Source: Ignavibacteria bacterium
Lineage (GTDB): Bacteria > Bacteroidota > Ignavibacteria > Kapaibacteriales > UBA4661
Direction of reading: 5' to 3'
Length of the DNA stretch: 5,686 bases
Assembly: GCA_013298375.1 (NCBI GenBank)
Contig: JAAFHM010000323.1
Location: forward strand, 1 to 5,686
Shown: positions 1-5,686 of the stretch, one piece after another
Layout of the letters: each line of letters opens with the position of its first letter
How positions within the stretch are numbered: the stretch's first letter is position 1
The notes under the pieces: model-generated
The model's database searches: none
Told to the model about the DNA's origin: nothing
The model's input: the letters and a program-made list of their open reading frames with translations, nothing else
Made by a program: the position numbers and the translations under genes

Positions 1-1910
1 AAGGAGGTGCCGGCACTCGTACGCTCACTCTTACGCCACAATGGGCAACATCGAACCAGCAAGGGACAGCGTTTCGAGCCGATGCCGTTGGTCTTGGCTT
101 GTTTGCGAATGGTCAGTATGTTGAAACGACGACCAGTGCTTCGATCAACCTTGGGGGTGGCTTTTCGGCACAACAAGGCACTTACACGGCAACATTCAAT
201 AGTACGCCTGTCGTGATATTTTCACGGTTTCAGCCGATTGCCCTGCCTCCTGTGCCGCCCTTTATCACAAGCACGACACCAACCTCATTGCCAGTCAGTA
301 ATGAAGGCTTCACCGTCAGCATCATTGGGCGAAACTTAGGGAGCATTCGTACCGTGACCGCTAGGAATCTTGTGAACAACGTCACTGTACAAGGAACAAT
401 TATTGGCGCAACATCTGCATCGTTCCTCACGGTGAGTTTCCCTCCAAACGCAACCAATGTTCCCGGAATAGTACGGCTGAGTTTTGGTAATGGGGCAATA
501 GTTTCGACTATTGGCGAAATAACGGTGACACCTATCGCTGCGCCCACACTCAATCCCATCACGCCATCGACCACAGCAAGTGGCAATGCTTTTACGCTGA
601 ATATCACTGGTACAGGCTTTCTTTCCAGAGCGATTGTGACAGTGAATGGTAACACCGCACGACTGATGAGAACTTTGACAAGTTCGTCCGCATCATTTGA
701 GGTTCCGGCAACAGCAAATACGACCTCTAGCACACTGCGCATTCGTGTTACCAATTCCGATGGACAATTTGCCGAACTCCCGTACGCAATTGGTCAAGCA
801 TCGCTGCCGACTATCATAAATATTTCCCCTCGTGCGGCGTTTGTTGGGTCAACGGGCGTTACAATCAGCGTTCAAGGCACAGGCTTCTTTTCTCAAGGCT
901 TTGTCAGAGCAATCTTTAATTCTACCCCCGTAATGGTGAATGTTCTGAGTTCAACGAGCCTAACGCTGACCATACCAGCAAGTCTTTTGACGCAAACGGG
1001 CTTCCCATCTATCTTGATAAGTAACTCTGACATACAGTCTATTGGGTACGTCTTTACTATCTCGGAGCGTGCGCCGCAAGGTCCCACGCCGATGATTACA
1101 AGCTATTCGCCGACAACAACGACAGCAAGCAATCGCGCATTCAGTGTTATTGTGCGAGGAAGCAATTTTAGCCCTCGATCATTAGTAACTGTGCGTGGGA
1201 ATGTCATTACACCAAGCACTTTAGATACCAATAATCTTGTCGTAGAAATTCCGGCGGGGCTAAATGCGGCGGCTGGAATAGTTGATGTTACGCTCCAAAG
1301 CCCTGATTTACAGTTTACAACCGCCACCCTAGCAGTCGGAGCAATTCTTCCGGCTCCCGTTCTCAATATCCTCGCTCCTTTGACAACGCAGGCAGGTGTC
1401 AGCCCCGGACGCGCATTTACGCTTACGATATCCGGTGCGAATTTCACAACGGGCGCGAGTGTGATATTCAACGGGCAGCCTCTTCAAATTGCCTCACAAT
1501 CCTCGACAGTCATTAGAGCGATAGTGCCAAGTAATAGCATTTCGCCGACATCGCTGCTTCAAGTATTAAACTCCTGCATTGTCCTCAATGGTGATGGTCA
1601 ACCAACCGCTTCGGCGACATTTTTTGTCTCCATACCAAGCGCTGTCCTTGATGCGACGCTTTCCGATGTGATGATATACCCGAATCCGATGCGCGATGTT
1701 CTACGGGTTCAGCGAGTTTTTGAGCGCCCAGCCAGCCTAACGCTTCGTGTGAGAAGTATTCTGGGTCAATGTGTGTTTACTCAAACAGAGCAGCATCTTT
1801 CCGGTACATACACAAAGCAAGTGGATGTACAATCGCTTCCGGCGGGTGTGTATATCGTCGAACTTAGTGATGGTGTGCGGCATTTTGTCCAGAAAGTCGT
1901 CAAATACTGA
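1..1910 (+). CDS. Multi-TIG-domain secreted protein with T9SS C-terminal sorting domain (5' end missing)
   Basis: The reading frame is open from base 3, with no stop before the TGA at 1908-1910, so the gene begins upstream. About 635 residues are visible. The TTG at 99 is only an internal codon, since coding-like sequence continues to its left. After a beta-rich leading segment come five IPT/TIG-type Ig-like domains. They start near 255, 537, 798, 1071 and 1341 and share the pattern Pro-rich entry, then a strand ending in a G-x-G/N-F/L turn (IIGRNLG, ITGTGF, VQGTGF, VRGSNF, ISGANF). The last 80 residues (from about 1668) form a type A T9SS sorting domain, with IYPNP at its start, LPAGVYIVEL near its end and a basic KVVKY terminus. 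By family knowledge such proteins cross the outer membrane through T9SS and are anchored at the surface or released. Ligand and role are unknown; adhesion or a structural role is a guess. It ends before a strong terminator, so it closes its transcription unit. Confidence 0.93.
   Translation, partial: GGAGTRTLTLTPQWATSNQQGTAFRADAVGLGLFANGQYVETTTSASINLGGGFSAQQGTYTATFNSTPVVIFSRFQPIALPPVPPFITSTTPTSLPVSNEGFTVSIIGRNLGSIRTVTARNLVNNVTVQGTIIGATSASFLTVSFPPNATNVPGIVRLSFGNGAIVSTIGEITVTPIAAPTLNPITPSTTASGNAFTLNITGTGFLSRAIVTVNGNTARLMRTLTSSSASFEVPATANTTSSTLRIRVTNSDGQFAELPYAIGQASLPTIINISPRAAFVGSTGVTISVQGTGFFSQGFVRAIFNSTPVMVNVLSSTSLTLTIPASLLTQTGFPSILISNSDIQSIGYVFTISERAPQGPTPMITSYSPTTTTASNRAFSVIVRGSNFSPRSLVTVRGNVITPSTLDTNNLVVEIPAGLNAAAGIVDVTLQSPDLQFTTATLAVGAILPAPVLNILAPLTTQAGVSPGRAFTLTISGANFTTGASVIFNGQPLQIASQSSTVIRAIVPSNSISPTSLLQVLNSCIVLNGDGQPTASATFFVSIPSAVLDATLSDVMIYPNPMRDVLRVQRVFERPASLTLRVRSILGQCVFTQTEQHLSGTYTKQVDVQSLPAGVYIVELSDGVRHFVQKVVKY
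255..1640 (+). repeat. Five tandem IPT/TIG Ig-like domain repeats (protein level)
   Basis: Five units of roughly 87-109 residues begin near bases 255, 537, 798, 1071 and 1341. Each opens with a Pro-containing linker and an I-x-x-x-x-P type strand, followed by a Thr/Ser-rich stretch, a G-x-N/G-F turn and a V-x-V/F-N-G or similar strand. The repeats are clear as protein but well diverged as DNA, so they look like old duplications rather than recent copies. The fifth unit is the longest and carries an unusual insert near its end (LNSCIVLNGDG), just before the sorting domain. Confidence 0.8.
1668..1907 (+). other. T9SS type A C-terminal sorting domain
   Basis: This is the coding segment for the terminal 80 residues of the TIG protein. 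It shows the expected order: a YPNP motif, an R-rich strand, a VRSILGQCVF strand, a V-D-V-x-x-L-P-A-G-V-Y-I-V-E-L motif, and a final strand ending V-V-K-Y. In known T9SS substrates this domain directs passage through the outer-membrane translocon and is usually removed on export. It is the strongest taxonomic marker in the window. Confidence 0.92.
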
Positions 1911-1985
1911 TGCTGTAAGTGCGTACTTGGGAAACTTGAATTCAAGAAAATATCCCTTTTTCTTCTATCATTTTCACTTGTAGGC

Positions 1986-2030
1986 AACAACGGCACGGTT
2001 CCCAAAAGGGAGACCGTGCCGTTGTTTGTT
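1986..2030 (+). terminator. Strong stem-loop terminator after the TIG/T9SS gene
   Basis: A perfect 14-bp inverted repeat pairs 1986-1999 with 2013-2026. It continues inward through a single bulged G (2012) with four more pairs (2000-2003 with 2008-2011), closing on an AAAA tetraloop at 2004-2007. The lower stem is AT-rich and is followed on the + strand by a T-rich but interrupted tract (TTTGTTTAT). It starts 75 bases after the stop codon. The T-tract lies only on the + strand side, so it most likely ends transcription of the TIG gene and separates it from the kinase. Confidence 0.85.
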
Positions 2031-2281
2031 TATGCAGGAAATATCTATTGTGCCTACCATTATTTTCTGTGCTGTATCAAGCGTCTCGTTGTACTTGAAT
2101 TCGGGTATTCAAAGCGGCATCCTGCCCTTGATATACCACCGAATATATGCTTTGGCAAAAAGCGTGAAGTTCAGCATATTGTTGATGTGTCGAGGTGTTT
2201 GCAATTGTACTTTGCACCGTCGGCAGGAGTTGACAAAAATTTGATGCTGCTTTTCAACGAAACCTCAATTATACTCCGCTA
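2031..2281 (+). other. Intergenic stretch without a convincing gene, upstream of the histidine kinase
   Basis: About 250 bases lie between the terminator and the kinase start. Two overlapping short open frames cross it (2016-2285, and 2032-2244 from its ATG). Both begin at or just after the terminator, lack a ribosome-binding site and give compositions rich in Cys and Tyr or scattered hydrophobics, with no recognisable motif. I do not call them genes. The segment presumably holds the kinase promoter, but no clear promoter can be pinned down: TTGACA at 2230 and TATACT at 2270 are 34 bases apart, too far to pair. Confidence 0.5.
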
Positions 2282-3883
2282 TTGATACAAATTTCTTTCC
2301 GTCTGCGTTTGACGCTCTGGTACACGGCGCTTGTGGCTTTGCCATTGGCGTTGGTGATTTTATTAGCATACCTGACCGTACAGCGTGAATTGAACGATAA
2401 TCTTGATTCCTCGCTTCAGCGCGTCACGGAATCTCTGGACTACATCATTCGCAAAAAGCAAAACGAAACTCAACAACCGCTTCTGCCCTCGCAATCCGAG
2501 CGCCCCAGACGCGAAAAAGCAAAACTGACCGGAAAAGTTGATTACTTCGAGTTTTTTCGTGCTGAAGAGCGGCGGCGCTTTGTCGGACCAATTCTCCCGC
2601 CTAAAGACACCTCGGCGCAACGCGAAGAGAAAGCAGATGTCGTATGGTCTGCGGTCTATGAGCATATTTTGCTGAACCCGAAAAATTATTTTATTCAAGT
2701 TGCCGACTCCGGGGGAACAATCGTCTGGCGCTCCGAAAATTTACAACAACACAAATGGCAATTACCGCTTCCAATGGTCGGGATGCTGGAAGGCGATGGG
2801 TTTCCCTTTCGCTATACGATTCCAACGGTCTCGCTTGGAAAGCAGCGTTTGCGCGTGTTTGTCTATCATACCGGAACAGTGCAAATCTCCGTTGGATATC
2901 CCGTAGAAGAAATCGAAACTACGCTCAACGACCTCTTTTCATCCTTGATTTTGGCTGCACCCATTGTCCTTGTCCTCGCGGTGATAAGCGGATGGTTTTT
3001 AGCAAAATATTTCGTGCAGCCGGTCGAAGAAATCATTCGTCTTGCTGATGATATTACCGAGCATAATCTCAGCCAGCGTTTGCCCGTGCGCCGTGTGAAT
3101 GATGAAATCTCACGCCTGACACGAACATTGAATGAGATGATAGAGCGCTTAGAGCGCTCATTCGAGCAGGTACGCCAGTTTACTGGCGATGCTTCGCACG
3201 AACTCCGAACACCACTTGCTATTTTGATGGGAGAATTGGAAGTGGCACTGCACTCCAAAAAAACAGCGCACGAATACCAAGAAACCATTGCCAGTGCGCT
3301 TGAAGAAGTAAGCCGTCTTTCGCAAGTAGTCAAAAATCTGCTCGAACTTTCACGCGCCGATGCCGGGCAGGTTCCGCTTGACCTCAACAACTTTAGCCTC
3401 AGTGCGCTTTTGGATGATATGGTCGAAGACGCGATGATTCTGGGCGAGGAAAAAGATATTGTCGTGCGCTCCACCATTGAATCGGCGGTGATGTTGCAGG
3501 GCGACAAAGTCCGCTTACACCAAGCACTGCTCAATATCGTGGATAATGCCGTAAAATATACCCAAAGCGGTGGTAACATCACGGTTGCCTTGCGCGTTCA
3601 AGACGATGAGGCACTTGTTTCGGTCAGCGATAGCGGTTATGGTATCCCGGAGGAGGATATTCCCTATATTTTTGACCGTTTTTATCGCGTGGACAAATCG
3701 CGCTCGACCAATATTAGCGGGCATGGTTTAGGCTTATCCATCGTCAAATGGGTGGTCGAAGCGCATCGAGGTAGAATTAAGGTCACAAGCAACGTTGGCA
3801 AAGGAACAATTTTCTTTTTATGGTTGCCGCTTGAACAGCCAGAACCGAAGCCGTTTTCGACGCAAATTGCCGATCATTTTTGA
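2282..3883 (+). CDS. Membrane-bound sensor histidine kinase (HAMP-HisKA-HATPase_c)
   Basis: This 533-residue kinase should sense an envelope signal, autophosphorylate on His and pass the phosphate to a response regulator. TM1 spans about residues 11-33, followed by a periplasmic domain of some 185 residues with no recognised fold, and TM2 at about 221-243. HAMP follows at about 240-293. The HisKA H-box is SHELRTP, with the phospho-acceptor His at 306. The ATPase domain (about 405-517) has an N-box (LLNIVDNAVKYT, Asn 418 and 422), G1 (DSGYGIP from 450), an F-box (IFDRFYR) and G2 (GHGLGLSIVK, 480-489). All catalytic motifs are intact. There is no in-frame ATG until residue 165, and the frame is closed by a TGA at 2231. 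The TTG at 2282 is the best start, placing the usual SFRLRLTLWYT stretch at the N-terminus. No clear Shine-Dalgarno is seen. No response regulator adjoins it, although family members normally sit beside one. Confidence 0.97.
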   Translation: MIQISFRLRLTLWYTALVALPLALVILLAYLTVQRELNDNLDSSLQRVTESLDYIIRKKQNETQQPLLPSQSERPRREKAKLTGKVDYFEFFRAEERRRFVGPILPPKDTSAQREEKADVVWSAVYEHILLNPKNYFIQVADSGGTIVWRSENLQQHKWQLPLPMVGMLEGDGFPFRYTIPTVSLGKQRLRVFVYHTGTVQISVGYPVEEIETTLNDLFSSLILAAPIVLVLAVISGWFLAKYFVQPVEEIIRLADDITEHNLSQRLPVRRVNDEISRLTRTLNEMIERLERSFEQVRQFTGDASHELRTPLAILMGELEVALHSKKTAHEYQETIASALEEVSRLSQVVKNLLELSRADAGQVPLDLNNFSLSALLDDMVEDAMILGEEKDIVVRSTIESAVMLQGDKVRLHQALLNIVDNAVKYTQSGGNITVALRVQDDEALVSVSDSGYGIPEEDIPYIFDRFYRVDKSRSTNISGHGLGLSIVKWVVEAHRGRIKVTSNVGKGTIFFLWLPLEQPEPKPFSTQIADHF

Positions 3884-3922
3884 CACGAACATCGCACAGC
3901 GAGTGACAAATATTTCTGCGAT

Positions 3923-3951
3923 TTGATGAAGAGCCGAATAATGTGTATTTT
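3923..3951 (+). promoter_or_regulatory. Possible sigma70-like promoter ahead of the 490-residue exported protein
   Basis: TTGATG (3923-3928) and TATTTT (3946-3951) are separated by 17 bases, each matching four of six consensus positions. Transcription would start near 3958 and give a leader of about 55 bases before the ATG at 4013. The 129-base gap after the kinase, with no strong terminator in it, leaves both a separate promoter and read-through possible. Bacteroidota-type promoters differ from this consensus, which lowers confidence. Confidence 0.25.
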
Positions 3952-4012
3952 ACGAAAAACAAGCAGCCCTGAGGCTATCCAGTTGTTGAATTTATGCGGG
4001 ACATAACCCATC

Positions 4013-5485
4013 ATGCAGAACGAAGAACCTACACACAATCACGATTTTTCGGATTCTTTACCCACCTCGCCCTCTCCCTATCCTGAATGGTGGAAATCTA
4101 TGCTCACGCGCCGCCAAATGAACACAAATTTGGCAAGTCTGGCGGCTGCGGCAGGAATTTCAGGATTTCTCGTCTCGTGCGACGACGACGAGATAGAGTC
4201 CGAGAGCGATACCTTGGAACTCCAGCGCAAAGAAGGCTGGAATGTTGGTTCTCAGGATAAAGCGCTGACCTTTCGGGATAAACAAGTTGCCGATAGCACG
4301 GGATCAACAGCATGGAAAGATTTTACGAAACCCGATGTGCTGCTCAAAGCATGGCAGCCAAGTTCTGGCAACGGAAAATGGCAGCCGTACTACGTTCCAA
4401 CGCTTATTCAAGCCCTTTCCCAAGATACACTGCGCGGGATGATTACACCAATCTGCACCCCTGCTATGCGCGAGGCATATTCACGCGGCTTGGGCATGAG
4501 AGAGGTCTTGAAAACGGCACAAAACCCATCAACGACGTTCATTATTTCCGACATTCCCGGTCCCGAATCCGTTGCTTTTGCGGCAGCAATGGCAGATGTT
4601 GCCGAACCCGTGATGAGTTTCGACAATTTCCCGCACCCGCTTGGTGTTGTGCCGTCGCATGAGACCTTGGCGGCGCTGGTCTATTATGCAAAAGAAGTGA
4701 GTGAAAAAGCAGCGAAACGTCCCGAATCCCCAGCCGCTATTATGATGCTGGATGCCAATCGTCTCGCAAAATATGTTGATGCCGATAGCCAGTTCGATAA
4801 CCGCTATATGGCAAAAGTTCCCACTGCCGACAACCTGAAAACCCTCGGCGTGACGGCAATTGTCTATGGAATGCCGAACGAAAACCAGCGTACAGAATCG
4901 GATGATTTGAACGACGAGTTTGTGACCTATCAAGAGAAAAGTCTCACGGTGGAAATGCTTCCCCTCACACGCTTCCAACCCGAAGCAGCGCAAGCCACAA
5001 CAGGCAGCACAACAGCAACGGCGATGGCAGCTACCCCACAACAACAGCCTGTGCAACAACAGCCCGCACAACAGCAGGCTGCTCCGCAACAAATGAACGC
5101 TCAGGTTCAACAAAACGTCAATCCACAAATGGCGACTGGCTATATGGCATATCCGACTCCGGTGTACTATTATGGCGGCGGTCCGATGTTTTCACCGTGG
5201 TTTTTCTATCATTATCCTTCTTATACCTATTATCGCGCAATGCCAGCGATGTCAAGGCTTCCTGTTACAAGCTATTCCCGCGTCGGTTATGCACCCGCAC
5301 CGCGCCAAACGATGTTTTCCAGCAGGTCTGTCGGCGGAACGCGCTCAGGCATTGGAAAGCAGCGTCCAAGCGGCTTTGGGCGCGTGAGCGTCCGTACAAA
5401 CGCATCCACGGGGCGTATGAGTGGCATTCGCAGTGGTCGCTCTGGTTCTTTCGGACGGAGTAGTTTTGGCGGACGGTCGTCATAG
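4013..5485 (+). CDS. Exported TAT-type lipoprotein-like protein with unrecognised core and low-complexity Ser/Gly/Arg tail
   Basis: I do not recognise the family of this 490-residue protein. After a polar leader of 30 residues comes a twin-arginine motif (LTRRQMN, Arg 33-34), a hydrophobic stretch and a lipobox LVSC with Cys 56, followed by acidic DDDEIESE. This suggests Tat export and lipid anchoring. Residues about 60-320 look globular with alternating strands and helices: TFIISDIPGPES near 175-186, then MSFDNFPHPLGVVPSHE, AAIMMLDANR and TAIVYGMPNE. Residues 340-370 are Gln/Pro/Ala-rich, 376-410 Tyr/aromatic/Pro-rich, and 411-490 Ser/Arg/Gly-rich, ending in SFGRSSFGGRSS. An alternative ATG at 4100 (Met 30), with GGTGGA five bases upstream, would give a more ordinary signal peptide. 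The ATG at 4013 has no clear Shine-Dalgarno. A DUF350-like gene follows after 60 bases without a terminator, so the two probably share a transcript. The tail and neighbour recall YgiB/YjfM (DUF1190), but the core is not evidently that family. Confidence 0.93.
   Translation: MQNEEPTHNHDFSDSLPTSPSPYPEWWKSMLTRRQMNTNLASLAAAAGISGFLVSCDDDEIESESDTLELQRKEGWNVGSQDKALTFRDKQVADSTGSTAWKDFTKPDVLLKAWQPSSGNGKWQPYYVPTLIQALSQDTLRGMITPICTPAMREAYSRGLGMREVLKTAQNPSTTFIISDIPGPESVAFAAAMADVAEPVMSFDNFPHPLGVVPSHETLAALVYYAKEVSEKAAKRPESPAAIMMLDANRLAKYVDADSQFDNRYMAKVPTADNLKTLGVTAIVYGMPNENQRTESDDLNDEFVTYQEKSLTVEMLPLTRFQPEAAQATTGSTTATAMAATPQQQPVQQQPAQQQAAPQQMNAQVQQNVNPQMATGYMAYPTPVYYYGGGPMFSPWFFYHYPSYTYYRAMPAMSRLPVTSYSRVGYAPAPRQTMFSSRSVGGTRSGIGKQRPSGFGRVSVRTNASTGRMSGIRSGRSGSFGRSSFGGRSS
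5030..5482 (+). repeat. Low-complexity coding segment: Gln-rich, Tyr-rich, then Ser/Gly/Arg-rich
   Basis: This is the C-terminal third of the exported protein. The first part is built on CAA/CAG codon runs (QQQP-type units repeated three times). The second packs Tyr, Phe, Trp, Pro and Met (for example PVYYYGGGPMFSPWFFYHYP). The third repeats short S-G-R and F-G-R/G-S-S units to the stop. Such a composition points to a disordered exported tail rather than a folded domain. The long antisense open frame here is a by-product of the biased codons. Confidence 0.8.
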
Positions 5486-5545
5486 AACATCCACATCATT
5501 GAACAAGTAATCACGCTCTCTTCACACTTTTTCGGGAATTATACT

Positions 5546-5686
5546 ATGAATTGGCAAGCTACGTTGCAGGGCATACTTTTTATCGGTGGAGCAACCGTCA
5601 TACTGCTCATTGCGGCACGATTTATCAATCAACTTGTGATGAACGTTAGCCTGACTGAATCGCTCGTCCATAAGGACAATCCTGCT
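5546..5686 (+). CDS. DUF350-like small integral membrane protein (3' end missing)
   Basis: An ATG at 5546 opens a frame that stays open to the window end (47 residues). A hydrophobic helix (about residues 8-31, GILFIGGATVILLIAARFIN) is followed by a conserved-looking turn, SLTESLVHKDNPA. In my knowledge of the DUF350 family (E. coli YjfL is a member), the first membrane helix is followed by just such an E-x-L-x-x-K-D-N-P-A motif before the next helix. Members are inner-membrane proteins of two to four helices with no firmly known function, often beside glutathionylspermidine-synthase-like, DUF4178 or DUF1190 genes. There is no strong Shine-Dalgarno (only GGGA about ten bases upstream). It lies 60 bases after the exported protein on the same strand. 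The family call rests on a short fragment and could be wrong; that it is a membrane protein is clear. Confidence 0.75.
   Translation, partial: MNWQATLQGILFIGGATVILLIAARFINQLVMNVSLTESLVHKDNPA

Noticed and set aside
1..216. AAGGAGGTG at the window start followed by a short open frame (7-216) looks like a perfect ribosome-binding site and start
   Set aside because: The GTG is too close to the purine run, the product is Arg-rich with no motif, and the region is coding in the frame of the TIG protein.
99..1910. TTG at 99 as the true start of the TIG protein
   Set aside because: The frame is open to the left edge with composition like the rest of the protein, there is no signal peptide after the TTG, and T9SS substrates need one.
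2182..2214. TTG ... TACTTTG as a Bacteroidota-type promoter (TTG / TAnnTTTG) for the kinase
   Set aside because: The downstream box is one base short of the consensus and the spacing is off; chance match likely.
2016..2285. Short open frames of 89 and about 70 residues between the terminator and the kinase
   Set aside because: They start in or right after the terminator hairpin, have no ribosome-binding site, and show no domain or coding-like composition.
2866..3582. Long antisense open frame (238 residues) opposite the histidine kinase
   Set aside because: It is Ser/Arg-rich in the way typical of a reverse-complement shadow, and the + strand has an unmistakable kinase.
3891..3922. Inverted repeat ATCGCA / TGCGAT just after the kinase stop as a terminator
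   Set aside because: Only six pairs around a 20-base loop with no T-tract; too weak to call.
4529..5128. Antisense open frame (199 residues), Leu/Cys-rich, opposite the exported protein
   Set aside because: The Leu/Cys/His bias is the reverse complement of Gln/Ala codon runs on the + strand; no start signal or motif.

Overview
The window carries four protein-coding genes, all on the + strand. Two run off the window edges. I see no RNA gene, insertion sequence, CRISPR array or phage gene. The organism is most likely a member of the Bacteroidota/Chlorobiota/Ignavibacteria-Kapabacteria side of the FCB group. The main reason is the first gene, which ends in a textbook type IX secretion (T9SS) C-terminal sorting domain, a system confined to that group. 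Weak or absent Shine-Dalgarno sequences ahead of the starts fit this. A finer placement cannot be defended from the sequence alone.

Region 1 (1-2030): the 3' part of a large secreted or surface protein with five tandem IPT/TIG immunoglobulin-like domains and a T9SS sorting tail. It is closed by a strong stem-loop terminator at 1986-2030.

Region 2 (2027-3883): about 250 bases without a convincing gene, then a complete membrane-bound sensor histidine kinase of the HAMP/HisKA/HATPase_c type. It appears to start at a TTG codon. No response regulator lies beside it in the window, so it looks like an orphan kinase or one whose partner sits elsewhere.

Region 3 (3884-5686): a 129-base gap with a possible promoter, then a 490-residue exported protein. 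Its signal combines a twin-arginine motif with a lipobox. It has an unrecognised alpha/beta-like core and a low-complexity C-terminal half: Gln/Pro/Ala-rich, then Tyr/aromatic-rich, then Ser/Gly/Arg-rich. Sixty bases downstream starts a small membrane protein that resembles the DUF350 (YjfL-like) family and is cut by the window end. The pairing of an exported protein bearing a Ser/Gly/Phe/Arg tail with DUF350 recalls the enterobacterial YjfL-YjfM-YjfC and YgiB-YgiC neighbourhoods. There, a DUF1190 protein sits beside a glutathionylspermidine-synthase-like ATP-grasp enzyme. This is the most interesting lead in the window. It is a resemblance only, because the sequence that would test it lies beyond base 5686.
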